This document shows positions 7,336 through 15,875 of a DNA stretch of 64,000 nucleotides, piece after piece. Below the pieces are notes generated by a model. That model ran no database searches. It saw only the letters and a program-made list of their open reading frames with translations, and was not told the origin of the DNA. A program made the position numbers and the translations under genes. Positions within the stretch are counted from its first letter, which is position 1, and each line of letters opens with the position of its first letter. The DNA comes from an uncultured Prevotella sp. (GTDB lineage: Bacteria; Bacteroidota; Bacteroidia; Bacteroidales; Bacteroidaceae): positions 24,480 to 88,479 of the forward strand of contig NZ_CAMJFM010000011.1 in assembly GCF_946404925.1 (NCBI RefSeq), written 5' to 3'.

Positions 7336-8034
7336 AAAGCATTCGGCTTTCTCAATATCGCTCGCGTGGTCTATATCCAGCACCTTCGAGAAGCCGTAAG
7401 CCTTCAGCTTCAGCCCGTCGCTCACCAGTGCACGCTGAAAGTTGCGCATTCGGCTGTCGCCGCGCTCTATGCATCGGCGCAGGGTGTCTATCGATTTCGG
7501 TGTCAGTCCGTATATGCCACCGCTGATGAATTTCGGATTCTCGCAGGTGTCGTAGAATCCTGTGATGTCCATACCCTCGGTAGTGCCCACATATAGCGGC
7601 TTCTCGTCGTCTATATAGTCCGTCACGCCCATCAGTCCGTCGGCCACGTTGTCGGCAACGTACAGTTCAAAGGTCTTGGCGTATGTACCAAACTCCTTCT
7701 CGCGGAAAATGGTGTCTACCGTAGTCAGGATGAATGGCTCATCGCCCAACCATCGGCTCAGTTCCCACATGCTGTGCATCGAGCTTGGGGTGCTCTTCAC
7801 CACATACTTCAGGGGCACGCGTCCTGCCTCTGCTATCTCTTTCAGGTGTTCGGCCACGGCCGTCATCTGTTCATTACATATCACGCATATCTCGCTGGCA
7901 TTGTTATCCATAAACACGCGTATCAGTCGGTCTATCAGCATCTCGCCGCCAACTTTTACCAGCGGTTTCGGCGCTGCCACGCCCTCCTGCACCAATCGCG
8001 ATCCCTCGCCAGCAGCTATAATTGCATACTTCAT
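7318..8034 (-). CDS. Nucleotidyltransferase (NTP_transferase family, sugar- or alcohol-phosphate type)
   Basis: The 238-residue protein opens with the pyrophosphorylase signature MKYAIIAAGEGSRL and PKPLVKVGG (residues 21-29), which bind the NTP and the sugar or alcohol phosphate. Further on 'FILTTVDTIFREKEF' carries the metal-binding Asp and 'GGIYGLTPKSIDTL' matches the second half of the fold. Enzymes of this type make NDP-sugars or CDP-alcohols. As first gene of the five-gene operon that also encodes a CDP-alcohol phosphatidyltransferase, it most likely makes the CDP-activated donor. The nucleotide and alcohol are not readable from the sequence. Confidence 0.87.
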   Translation of the reverse strand: MKYAIIAAGEGSRLVQEGVAAPKPLVKVGGEMLIDRLIRVFMDNNASEICVICNEQMTAVAEHLKEIAEAGRVPLKYVVKSTPSSMHSMWELSRWLGDEPFILTTVDTIFREKEFGTYAKTFELYVADNVADGLMGVTDYIDDEKPLYVGTTEGMDITGFYDTCENPKFISGGIYGLTPKSIDTLRRCIERGDSRMRNFQRALVSDGLKLKAYGFSKVLDIDHASDIEKAECFLRGER

Positions 8035-8084
8035 TTTTCCAAACTAAATCTAATTTATTCGCATCGTTATTAAAATAACGGGTG

Positions 8085-8116
8085 CAAAGTTACGCAATTT
8101 TACCGAATTGCGAAAA
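8085..8116 (-). promoter_or_regulatory. Promoter of the five-gene lipid operon with an inverted repeat in its spacer
   Basis: TAACTTTG on the minus strand (8092-8085) is a -7 box. The next 20 bases upstream (8093-8112) form a perfect inverted repeat with 7-base arms, CGCAATT and AATTGCG around a six-base centre. It fills exactly the spacer towards a weak T-rich -33 region. A regulator bound there would block the polymerase. Confidence 0.5.
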
Positions 8117-8170
8117 CTTTGCACGCTTATTTAGGTTTTATTAGTATTACGCGTTGATATACATCACCTT

Positions 8171-8340
8171 GAGACTTTTGCACTTTGACAGTTTGACATT
8201 TAGGCTTTGGATATTAATAGGGAAATCTGCGAATGAGACACAATACTTGTATCATATATTATAATATATAATATAAGTATATTTCGTTGTTGAACAATTC
8301 CAGAATAGCAGATGTCAAACTGCAAAAGTGCAAATCTCTG
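8171..8340. repeat. Imperfect long inverted repeat pair (MITE-like)
   Basis: The arm at 8171-8199 (starts GAGACTTTTGCACTTTGACA) and the reverse complement of 8312-8340 match at 24 of 29 positions without gaps. The inner 11 bases (CAGTTTGACAT) are identical. The 112 bases between are AT-rich and non-coding. No target duplication is visible at the ends. Confidence 0.5.
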
Positions 8341-8458
8341 CCAATACAGAAATACCCAAAGTTCTTTTTGAAAATAATTACCAATTTACCTAATAATTCC
8401 AATATTTTAAAAACCTTTGCATTGGAGTTAAGGCTATGCATACTTTTGGTTAGGCCAT

Positions 8459-8494
8459 GAAAATTTTTCTAGTAGGCCTACCAGGAAAATTTTC
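8459..8494. repeat. 36-bp near-perfect palindrome without loop
   Basis: Reading from 8459, 16 of 18 base pairs are Watson-Crick, one is G-T and one is A-C. The centre is the perfect 10-mer GTAGGCCTAC. There is no loop, so it suits a dimeric protein site or a cruciform better than a terminator. Confidence 0.6.
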
Positions 8495-8593
8495 CATACC
8501 AAGCCCGCAAAACAAAGACAGAGAAAGAAACTTCAATAAAAAAGAATATATTTTACAAACTCAAGCTCGTTTATGTATATTTTGGAACTCATG

Positions 8594-8620
8594 CAAAAAA
8601 AGGGGCAAGAAGCCCCCCCC
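8594..8620 (-). terminator. Intrinsic terminator of the DUF2807 gene
   Basis: On the minus strand GGGGC, a five-base loop and GCCCC (8616-8602) are followed by eight T. It lies about 25 bases beyond the stop codon of the DUF2807 gene. Confidence 0.75.
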
Positions 8621-8640
8621 AATACGTATCTTATTTTTAT

Positions 8641-9414
8641 TTATTGCCCTACTCTCAAGTCGCCGGAGTTGATGTCGCCCGAGCCGCGTTTGTGCATGTC
8701 GAAGCGCTGAACCTGGCCCTTGAGGGTGATGTCGCCAGAGCCTTGAAGTTCGGCATTGACGGAGCCGCAACCACTGAGAAACTCGACGTCGATGTCGCCA
8801 GAGCCACGGAGCTGCAACTGGGTGCGGAGGGCGTTCATCTGGCGGATGTTAAGATCGCCGGAGCCGATGAGGGTGGCTGTGGTCTCGCGGGTATCGAGAT
8901 GCTTGATATTCAGGTCGCCCGAGCCTACGAGCTCGGCATCGCAGCGGTCGCAAACCACATCGGTGAACTGCACATCGCCCGAGCCCTTGAGGCGGAGTTC
9001 AAGATTGTCGGTATCAACACGGCCCTGACTGATGAAATCGCCTGAACCGCTGACCTGCACGCCAATCAAATCGGGCGAGGTGACATAGACGGCCAACTCC
9101 TTGTCGCCACCAAAATGGACATTGAAGATGCCTATCTTGCCCTTGTTGCGGATAGTGAGGGTGCCGCCCTCTACATCGGTAAGGATATTGGGAACAAGGT
9201 CCTTAGGACCTTTTATGCGAACGGAGAACGAGTCGGCCTGGGTGTAATAGACGGTAGGCGAACCGATAACCTCGATCCTATCGAAACCTTCGAGATCGGT
9301 GGTACGCACTTCCATCTCGTCGGAATTGGAATACGTAATCTTTAAACCACTGGTGCTGCACGAACAGAGTGCCAAAGCAGCTACGGCAAAAAACGGAAGA
9401 AAATATCGCTTCAT
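8641..9414 (-). CDS. DUF2807 'head GIN' domain lipoprotein (putative auto-adhesin)
   Basis: The 257-residue protein starts with a signal peptide and a lipobox-like stretch (ALALCSCST), so it is probably a lipoprotein. The rest is the DUF2807 head GIN domain, a right-handed beta-helix recognised by the recurring GSGD motif, which occurs seven times between about residues 125 and 252 (GSGDFISQ, GSGDVQFT, GSGDLNIK, GSGDLNIR, GSGDIDVE, GSGDITLK, GSGDINSG). A surface-adhesin role is suggested for the family but not established. It lies downstream of an orphan histidine kinase with a hairpin in the gap, so it probably has its own promoter, although no clear -7 box is seen. Confidence 0.87.
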   Translation of the reverse strand: MKRYFLPFFAVAALALCSCSTSGLKITYSNSDEMEVRTTDLEGFDRIEVIGSPTVYYTQADSFSVRIKGPKDLVPNILTDVEGGTLTIRNKGKIGIFNVHFGGDKELAVYVTSPDLIGVQVSGSGDFISQGRVDTDNLELRLKGSGDVQFTDVVCDRCDAELVGSGDLNIKHLDTRETTATLIGSGDLNIRQMNALRTQLQLRGSGDIDVEFLSGCGSVNAELQGSGDITLKGQVQRFDMHKRGSGDINSGDLRVGQ

Positions 9415-9452
9415 ATTAAAGATTAAACATTAAAAATTATACATTAAATTAA
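9415..9452 (-). repeat. AAAGATTAAACATT-type repeat upstream of the DUF2807 gene
   Basis: The plus strand reads ATTAAAGATTAAACATTAAA and continues in the same style. The same units occur at 53745-53783 and 54979-55010. Confidence 0.55.
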
Positions 9453-9453
9453 A

Positions 9454-9490
9454 CTTTTCTATCCGTTTGACGGAACAAACGATAGAAAAG
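9454..9490 (-). terminator. Hairpin, probable terminator of the histidine kinase gene
   Basis: The arms at 9454-9469 and 9476-9490 pair over 15 positions with one bulged base around a six-base loop. On the minus strand the hairpin is followed by TTTAATTTAATG, about 25 bases after the kinase stop codon. The T-run is short, so termination is likely but not certain. Confidence 0.55.
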
Positions 9491-9512
9491 TTGCAAAGCA
9501 TCATAAAAAAAT

Positions 9513-10763
9513 TTATCTCATTGGGATTTCTACCCAGAAGCGCGAACCCTCGCCAAGGATAGAATCGACACCAATAGAACCACCAAGACTCTCGGCGTGG
9601 CTCTTGGCAACCGAAAGACCAAGACCGGTGCCGGGTATGTACTCGTCGACCTTGTAGAATCGCTCGAAGATGCGCTTCTGGTCGTCCTCAGAGATACCCT
9701 TACCAGTGTCGAGAACCCACAGCATGAGCTTGTCGCCATGTGGCAAATCGAAACCAACGGTGATGGAACCCTGAGCGGTGAACTTGACGGCATTCTGAAC
9801 AAGGTTGGTAATAATCTCCTTGACCTTGGCGATATCGGTGGTAACCATGAGCTCGGTGATGGGGAACTGGCTGGCCAGAATGACCTGCGACGGATCGACC
9901 ATACCGGCGAACGAGTCGACAACCTGGCGGAGCACAGGGATAAGGTCGATTTGCTGCTTGACAAGACTCTTGGCCTCGGCCTCGACCTTCGACATGCTAA
10001 CCAATCCGTCGATGATATTAAGCAGCTTATAGTTGTTCTTCTGAATTTCGGCAATGAGCTGGGCGCGGTCTTCCTCGCTCTCGACCACGGGCAGCAGATC
10101 GGCAAAGCCCACAATTGCATTGAGCGGGGTGCGGATTTCGTGACCCATATTGGCCAGGAAGGCGGTCTTAAGGCGATCGCTCTCTTCGGCCTTGTTACGG
10201 GCGGCAATAAGCGAGGCCTCCATCTCCTTCTGAGCATCGATACGCACCGAGGTACCTACCACACGAGATGGATTGCCCTCTTCGTCGCGGGCAGAGATGG
10301 TTCCGAAGCTTTCCTCCCAATACGTCATACCCGACTTGCCGGCCAGCACACGATACGTCTCGTGATACCACAGCGTGTTGCCCTCGCAAATCTTATAGAG
10401 CGCGACGCGCACACGCTGGGCATCGTTCTTATCAATCAGACCGAAAAGCTGCTCGAGCGGAACCTCGGGGATAGACACCAGATCGCCCTTGTCATCGCGG
10501 AAGTCGGCATCGACACTGATGGTACGATTCTTACAGTCGATGTGCCACGTGCAGAGATGCATAGCCTTGAGCACAAACTCGTACTCGATATTGTTCTGCT
10601 TCACCTTGTCGAGATCGGAAAGCTCGCGCTTGAGGCGGCTGCCCGCACGGCGCTGAACAAAAATAAGGATGATTAACAATATGAGCAGACCTATGCCGAT
10701 GGCCCACAGCATAGGGACGAGATACTTGTTCTCAGTCTGGGTATAGAGCAACAAACTATACAT
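9513..10763 (-). CDS. PAS-containing sensor histidine kinase (orphan)
   Basis: The 416-residue protein has one membrane segment near the N-terminus (residues 17-37), a PAS-like region (about 60-178), a HisKA domain with H-box NMGHEIRTPLNAIVGFADLL (phosphorylated His208) and a HATPase domain with N-box NLVQNAVKFT (320-329), G1 DTGKG (352-356) and G2 GTGLGL (378-383). It has almost no periplasmic part, so it probably senses a membrane or cytoplasmic signal. There is no receiver domain and no response regulator nearby. The -7 box TACTTTTG lies on the minus strand at 10791-10784, close to the start. Confidence 0.93.
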   Translation of the reverse strand: MYSLLLYTQTENKYLVPMLWAIGIGLLILLIILIFVQRRAGSRLKRELSDLDKVKQNNIEYEFVLKAMHLCTWHIDCKNRTISVDADFRDDKGDLVSIPEVPLEQLFGLIDKNDAQRVRVALYKICEGNTLWYHETYRVLAGKSGMTYWEESFGTISARDEEGNPSRVVGTSVRIDAQKEMEASLIAARNKAEESDRLKTAFLANMGHEIRTPLNAIVGFADLLPVVESEEDRAQLIAEIQKNNYKLLNIIDGLVSMSKVEAEAKSLVKQQIDLIPVLRQVVDSFAGMVDPSQVILASQFPITELMVTTDIAKVKEIITNLVQNAVKFTAQGSITVGFDLPHGDKLMLWVLDTGKGISEDDQKRIFERFYKVDEYIPGTGLGLSVAKSHAESLGGSIGVDSILGEGSRFWVEIPMR

Positions 10764-10896
10764 AGGTTCTTAATTTCAGAGGACAAAAGTAAGAATTTTA
10801 TTTGGAAAACACGCATTTTTCGCACTATTTTTAATAAAAACGAAGTTTTTTTGTTAGATTAACAGTAAAAAAGAGTGATTTTAGGCCGATTTGCAT

Positions 10897-10904
10897 TAAC
10901 TTTG
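10897..10904 (+). promoter_or_regulatory. -7 box of the methyltransferase operon
   Basis: TAACTTTG is followed by CACC, as in several other promoters of this window, and lies 22 bases before the ATG at 10926. No good -33 box is visible. Confidence 0.5.
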
Positions 10905-10925
10905 CACCCTGATAACATTAACATA

Positions 10926-12425
10926 ATGGAAAAGTACGAATTAATTGCCAAAACGTTCATGGGACTGGAACCTGTGCTGGCAAAGGAGTTGACCCAATTG
11001 GGGGCAAGTGATGTGGAAATCGGTAGACGAATGGTATCGTTTACGGGTGATAAGGAAATGATGTATCGTGCCAACTTTCAGTTGCACACGGCTATCAGAA
11101 TTCTGAAGCCAATACGCCATTTCAAAGCTAGAAGCGCTGATGATGTTTATGATGAAATCAAGAAGATTGACTGGACTGAGTATCTGGGCACCGACAAGAC
11201 GTTTACTGTAGACTCGGTGGTGTTCAGCGAGGAGTTCCGCCACTCTAAGTTTGTATCTTACAAGGTGAAGGATGCGATTGTTGACCAATTCCGCGAGAAG
11301 ATGGGCAAGCGCCCCAACATATCGATTAGCAATCCCGACATCCGCCTGAACATGCACATAGCCGAGGACAAGTGCACGCTGAGTCTTGACTCGAGCGGCG
11401 AGAGTCTACACCGACGTGGCTATCGCCAGGAGAGCGTAGAGGCACCGCTGAACGAAGTGCTGGCTGCCGGCATGATTCTGCTTTCAGGATGGCAGGCCGA
11501 CACCGACTTTATCGACCCCATGTGCGGTAGCGGCACACTGCTGATAGAGGCTGCACTGATAGCCAAGAACATGGCGCCCGGACTATTCCGCAAGGAGTTT
11601 GCATTCGAGAAGTGGCCCGACTTTGACGCCGACCTCTTCGACGAAATCTACAACGACGAGAGCCTGGAGCGCGAGTTTAACCACAAGATCTATGGTTACG
11701 ACATCGACATGAAGGCCGTGAACACCGCACGTATGAACGTGAAGGCAGCCGGACTGAGCGACATCATCACCGTAGAGCAGCAGGACTTCAAGAACTTTAC
11801 ACAACCCGCCAACAAGAGCATCATGATATCGAACCCACCTTACGGCGAGCGTATCTCTACACCCGACCTGCTGGGAACCTACAAGATGATAGGCGAGCGA
11901 CTGAAGCACCAGTTTAAGGGCAACGACGCCTGGATACTGAGCTACCGCGAGGAGTGCTTCGACCAGATAGGCCTGAAGCCAAGCATCAAGATACCTCTTT
12001 ATAATGGATCGCTGGAGTGCGAGTTCCGCAAGTATCAGATGTTTGACGGCAAGCTGAAGGACTTCCGCTCGGAGGGTGGCATCGTGAAGACCGAAGAGGA
12101 GAAGCGCCAGATGGCCGAGAAACACCGCTTTAAGAAGGAGCGCGAGTTCAAAAAACGTCTGGAAGAGAAGGAGGAGAATGAAGAGGCCGACATACTGAGC
12201 TTTACCTTCCATCGCCACGACCTGAGCAAGAACCGCGGTGGCCACGAGAGCTTTGACCGCAGCGGCAAGGAGCGCAGCGGGCGCAAGGAGTTTAACAAGG
12301 ACCGCAAGGACTTTGGCGGCAAAGACCGTAAGGACCGCAAGGACTTTAAGCGCGGCGGCAAGAGAGAGTTCGGCAAGAAAGACTTCGGCGGAAAGAAAAA
12401 GAGATTTGACGATGATGAAGATTAA
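10926..12425 (+). CDS. THUMP-domain class I SAM-dependent RNA methyltransferase (RlmL-like)
   Basis: The 499-residue protein starts at the ATG at 10926 (MEKYELIAKTFMGLEPVLAKEL); an upstream extension would read through the promoter. It has the N-terminal ferredoxin-like and THUMP domains (to about residue 160), then a Rossmann methyltransferase with 'FIDPMCGSGTLLIEAALIA' (SAM binding) and NPPYGERI (near residue 302), the N6-adenine or N2-guanine type active-site motif. In E. coli the RlmL N-terminal half makes m2G2445 in 23S rRNA; the RlmK half is absent here. The last 65 residues are a low-complexity tail of Lys, Arg, Asp, Phe and Gly (KDRKDF, GGKDRK), probably RNA-binding. The DPP IV gene starts inside its last codons. 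Confidence 0.9.
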   Translation: MEKYELIAKTFMGLEPVLAKELTQLGASDVEIGRRMVSFTGDKEMMYRANFQLHTAIRILKPIRHFKARSADDVYDEIKKIDWTEYLGTDKTFTVDSVVFSEEFRHSKFVSYKVKDAIVDQFREKMGKRPNISISNPDIRLNMHIAEDKCTLSLDSSGESLHRRGYRQESVEAPLNEVLAAGMILLSGWQADTDFIDPMCGSGTLLIEAALIAKNMAPGLFRKEFAFEKWPDFDADLFDEIYNDESLEREFNHKIYGYDIDMKAVNTARMNVKAAGLSDIITVEQQDFKNFTQPANKSIMISNPPYGERISTPDLLGTYKMIGERLKHQFKGNDAWILSYREECFDQIGLKPSIKIPLYNGSLECEFRKYQMFDGKLKDFRSEGGIVKTEEEKRQMAEKHRFKKEREFKKRLEEKEENEEADILSFTFHRHDLSKNRGGHESFDRSGKERSGRKEFNKDRKDFGGKDRKDRKDFKRGGKREFGKKDFGGKKKRFDDDED

Positions 12426-14577
12426 ATATTTGCTCATAGCACTATTCGCTATTCACTGTTCATTATTCACTCCTATGAGCGCTCAGGATAAGAAACTGTT
12501 TACACTCGAAGACCTGAACTTTGGCGGAACCAACTACGCCAACCTGCGACCACAGGACATGTGGCTGACATGGTGGGGCGAGAAACTGATAGAAACCGGT
12601 GTGGACGAGTGCAAGGTGATAGACACCAAGACGGGCAAGAAACAAGTGCTGTTTACACTCGACGACATCAACAAGATGGCCGGTAGCGACGACGACAAGT
12701 ACGTGCGCCACCTGATGAACGCCACATTCCCCTACCCCGACAAAACCATCGTGGCTGTGGGCAATCGCAAGGCGTTCATACTGGTTGACTTCGAAAAGAA
12801 GCAGATAGTATGGCAGGACAGCATATCAGGCCAGACGGCTAACGACTGGAACCCCACATCGCGCGCCACAGCGTGGGTGGAGAAAGACCAGCTCTACGTG
12901 GCCGATGCCAACGGCGTGAAGCACCAGCTGAGCACCGACGGCAGCCGCGAAATAGTGTACGGACAGAGCGTGCATCGCAATGAGTTCGGTATCAGAAAAG
13001 GTACATTCTGGAGCCCTAAAGGCAACAGACTGGCCTTTTATCGTATGGACCAGAGCATGGTGACCGACTATCCACAGGTGAACATTTTCACCCGCTCGGC
13101 CGACTACGAGCCCGACAAATATCCCATGGCCGGCATGACCAGCCACAAGGTAACGGTGGGCGTGTATGACGTGAAGACCAACAAGACCATCTATCTGCAA
13201 GCCGGCGACCCAACCGACCGCTATTTTACCAACATAGCATGGAGTCCCGACGAGAAGACCATCTACATGTTTGAGTTGAACCGCAAGCAGAACGACTGCC
13301 GACTGGTATCGTACGACGCCACAACGGGCGCTAAGATAGCCGAGCTGTATCGCGAGACATCAGACAAATACGTGGAGCCACAGAACCCCATTCAGTTCCT
13401 GCCTTGGGACTCTGAGAAGTTTGTGATGCAGAGTCAGAAGGACGGCTACAACCACCTGTACCTGATGGACAAGAGCGGCAAACAACTGAAGCAGATAACC
13501 AGCGGCAAATGGGTGGTGATGGACTTAGTAGGCTTTAACACCAAGAAGAAGAGCATACTCTACACCAGCAACGAGATTTACCCCACAAACTGCAATCTGT
13601 GGACCGTTGAGGTGAACAGCGGCAAGCGCAATCTGCTGGGCCAAGGCATCGGCGTGGTACAGAGCGCACAGCCATCGGCCACAGGACAGCAGGTGGCTCT
13701 GAAGTTCTCGTCGTACAACCGTCCACGCGTGATCGACCTGATTAACGCCAACACCTGGAAGGTAACCAATCTGCTGGAGGCCGCCGACCCCTGGAAGGAC
13801 TACCAGCAGCCCATCTACACCAGCGGCTACATAACAGCTGCCGACGGCAAGACCGACCTGTACTACCGCATGGTGAAGCCACACGACTTTGACCCCAACA
13901 AGAAATATCCCACGGTGATATATGTATATGGTGGTCCGCACGCGCACAACGTAGATGCATCGTGGCACTACATGAGCCGCCCCTGGGAGACCTATATGGC
14001 ACAGAAGGGCTACATCGTGTTCATTATGGACAATCGCGGATCAGAGAATCGCGGTCGCGACTTTGAGCAGGCCACATTCCACCAGCTGGGACAGGTAGAG
14101 ATGCAGGACCAAATGAAGGGTGTGGAGTTCCTGAAGAAGCAGCCATACGTAGACATGAACCGTCTGGGCGTGCACGGATGGAGCTTCGGCGGATTTATGA
14201 CCATATCGCTGATGCTGAACTATCCTGATGTGTTCAAGGTAGCCGTGGCTGGCGGACCCGTGATAGACTGGAAGTGGTACGAGGTGATGTATGGCGAGCG
14301 CTATATGGGCACCCCACAAGATAACCCCGAGGGCTACGCCAAGGCCAGCCTCATCAGCAAGGCCAAGAACCTGAAGGGCAAGCTGCAGATCATCACCGGC
14401 TATAACGACAACACGGTGGTGCCACAGCACTGTCTGTCGTTCCTCGATGCGTGCGTGAAGGCCGGTACACAGCCCGACTTCTTTGCCTACCCGGGCGAGG
14501 AGCACAACATGCGAGGCCACGCCAGCGTGCATCTGCACGAACGTATCACACAATATTTCGAAGATTATTTAAAATAA
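12412..14577 (+). CDS. Dipeptidyl-peptidase IV family serine protease (S9B)
   Basis: The start at 12412 gives 721 residues, the usual length of Bacteroidota DPP IV, and overlaps the end of the methyltransferase gene by 14 bases. A signal peptide ([20 protein letters not shown]) precedes the eight-bladed propeller domain (about residues 30-490) and the C-terminal alpha/beta-hydrolase. The triad is Ser591 in GWSFGG, Asp666 in GYNDNTV and His698 in EEHNMRGH. Such enzymes remove dipeptides from proline or alanine at position 2 and act in the periplasm or at the surface. The signal-peptide core is encoded by a TTCACT-type repeat that elsewhere in the window lies between genes. Confidence 0.95.
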   Translation: MMKIKYLLIALFAIHCSLFTPMSAQDKKLFTLEDLNFGGTNYANLRPQDMWLTWWGEKLIETGVDECKVIDTKTGKKQVLFTLDDINKMAGSDDDKYVRHLMNATFPYPDKTIVAVGNRKAFILVDFEKKQIVWQDSISGQTANDWNPTSRATAWVEKDQLYVADANGVKHQLSTDGSREIVYGQSVHRNEFGIRKGTFWSPKGNRLAFYRMDQSMVTDYPQVNIFTRSADYEPDKYPMAGMTSHKVTVGVYDVKTNKTIYLQAGDPTDRYFTNIAWSPDEKTIYMFELNRKQNDCRLVSYDATTGAKIAELYRETSDKYVEPQNPIQFLPWDSEKFVMQSQKDGYNHLYLMDKSGKQLKQITSGKWVVMDLVGFNTKKKSILYTSNEIYPTNCNLWTVEVNSGKRNLLGQGIGVVQSAQPSATGQQVALKFSSYNRPRVIDLINANTWKVTNLLEAADPWKDYQQPIYTSGYITAADGKTDLYYRMVKPHDFDPNKKYPTVIYVYGGPHAHNVDASWHYMSRPWETYMAQKGYIVFIMDNRGSENRGRDFEQATFHQLGQVEMQDQMKGVEFLKKQPYVDMNRLGVHGWSFGGFMTISLMLNYPDVFKVAVAGGPVIDWKWYEVMYGERYMGTPQDNPEGYAKASLISKAKNLKGKLQIITGYNDNTVVPQHCLSFLDACVKAGTQPDFFAYPGEEHNMRGHASVHLHERITQYFEDYLK
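12441..12472 (+). repeat. TTCACT-type repeat inside a signal-peptide coding region
   Basis: ACTATTCGCTATTCACTGTT and the following bases are the same repeat type as in the non-coding junctions at 55371-55398 and 25547-25580. Here they encode FAIHCSLFT of the DPP IV signal peptide. Confidence 0.7.
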
Positions 14578-14582
14578 CTATA

Positions 14583-15869
14583 ATGAAACTTTTACTGTTA
14601 GGAAGCGGCGGACGTGAGCACGCCTTAGCTTGGAAAATTGCTCAGAGTGATAAATGCGAGAAACTCTACATCGCACCAGGTAACGCAGGTACCGGCAATT
14701 GTGGCGAGAATGTAGCCATGAAGGCCGACGACTTTGAAGCCATCAAGAACTTTGTGGCCGAGAAGGGCATCAACATGGTAGTGGTTGGTCCTGAGGACCC
14801 ACTGGTAAAGGGTATCTACGACGAGTTGAAGACCGACGAGCGCACAAAGAACGTGCCCGTTATCGGTCCATCAAAGGCTGGAGCAGTGCTCGAGGGCTCG
14901 AAGGATTTCGCCAAGAGCTTTATGATTCGCCATAACATCCCCACAGCCCGCTATCAGACCTTCGACGGCGAGCATCTGGAGGAAGGACTGAAGTTCCTGG
15001 AGACACTCGAGGCCCCATACGTGCTGAAGGCCGACGGACTCTGTGCTGGTAAGGGCGTACTGATTCTGCCCACACTCGACGAGGCCAAGAAAGAGCTCAA
15101 GGAGATGCTGGGCGGTATGTTCGGCAATGCCTCATCGCAGGTAGTGATCGAGGAGTTTATGGCCGGTATCGAGTGTTCGGTATTCGTGCTAACCGACGGC
15201 AAGAACTACAAGATTCTGCCCGAGGCTAAGGACTACAAGCGTATTGGCGAGCACGACACGGGCCTGAACACCGGCGGTATGGGTAGCGTAACACCAGTGC
15301 CATTTGCCACCAAAGAGTGGATGCAGAAGGTGGAAGACCGCATCATTCGCCCAACAGTAGAAGGACTGGCCGCTGATGGCATCGACTACAAGGGCTTTAT
15401 CTTCTTCGGACTCATCAACCGCACCAACACACCTACCGGTCAGCCCGAGCCATACGTGATTGAGTACAACTGCCGTATGGGCGACCCAGAGACCGAGAGC
15501 GTAATGCTGCGACTGAAGAGCGACATAGTTGACCTGTTTGAGGGTGTGGCCAATGGCGACCTGGACAAGCGCGCCATCGAGTTCGACGAGCGTGCTGCCG
15601 TTTGCGTAATGCTGGTATCGGGCGGCTATCCACAGGAGTACAAGAAGGGCTACCCCATCAAGGGCATCGAGAACGTTGAGGGATCAATCGTATTCCACAG
15701 CGGTACTGCCCTGAAGGATGGCGAGGTTGTTACTGCCGGCGGACGCGTCATCGCTGTATCATCTTACGGCAAGGACAAGGCCGAAGCCCTGCAGAAATCG
15801 TTTGAAGAGGCACAGAAGATACAGTTTACCGACAAATACTTCCGTCGCGACATAGGTGCCGACCTGTAA
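14583..15869 (+). CDS. purD: Phosphoribosylamine--glycine ligase
   Basis: The ATG at 14583, five bases after the DPP IV stop, gives 428 residues, the normal PurD length. The N-terminus [20 protein letters not shown] is diagnostic, followed by '[19 protein letters not shown]', the ATP-grasp part with '[14 protein letters not shown]' and the signature '[14 protein letters not shown]'. The enzyme joins glycine to 5-phosphoribosylamine with ATP in the second step of purine synthesis. A longer frame begins at 14451 inside the DPP IV gene but has no support. Confidence 0.98.
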   Translation: MKLLLLGSGGREHALAWKIAQSDKCEKLYIAPGNAGTGNCGENVAMKADDFEAIKNFVAEKGINMVVVGPEDPLVKGIYDELKTDERTKNVPVIGPSKAGAVLEGSKDFAKSFMIRHNIPTARYQTFDGEHLEEGLKFLETLEAPYVLKADGLCAGKGVLILPTLDEAKKELKEMLGGMFGNASSQVVIEEFMAGIECSVFVLTDGKNYKILPEAKDYKRIGEHDTGLNTGGMGSVTPVPFATKEWMQKVEDRIIRPTVEGLAADGIDYKGFIFFGLINRTNTPTGQPEPYVIEYNCRMGDPETESVMLRLKSDIVDLFEGVANGDLDKRAIEFDERAAVCVMLVSGGYPQEYKKGYPIKGIENVEGSIVFHSGTALKDGEVVTAGGRVIAVSSYGKDKAEALQKSFEEAQKIQFTDKYFRRDIGADL

Positions 15870-15875
15870 AGCAGT

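Larger units (their letters stand above)
8035..8640. other. Gene-free AT-rich island with several inverted repeats
   Basis: I see no convincing gene in these 606 bases; the short open frames at 8259-8441 and 8457-8672 have no family features or ribosome sites. The region holds the promoter of the lipid operon (8085-8116), a pair of long inverted repeats (8171-8199 and 8312-8340), a run of TATAAT-like sequence between them, a 36-bp near-perfect palindrome (8459-8494) and the terminator of the DUF2807 gene (8594-8620). Confidence 0.7.

Noticed and set aside
8259..8441. 60-codon minus-strand frame in the AT-rich island
   Set aside because: It covers one arm of the inverted repeat and has no family or signal features.
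8457..8672. 71-codon frame in the gene-free island
   Set aside because: It crosses the palindrome and the terminator hairpin, has no ribosome site and ends inside the DUF2807 gene.
8641..9414. GSGD repeats in the DUF2807 gene considered as DNA tandem repeats
   Set aside because: The spacing between the GSGD motifs varies and the DNA differs between copies; they are structural turns of a beta-helix protein.
11583..12437. 284-codon minus-strand frame opposite the THUMP methyltransferase
   Set aside because: It consists of Leu, Val and Ala runs that mirror the Lys/Asp-rich tail of the real gene.
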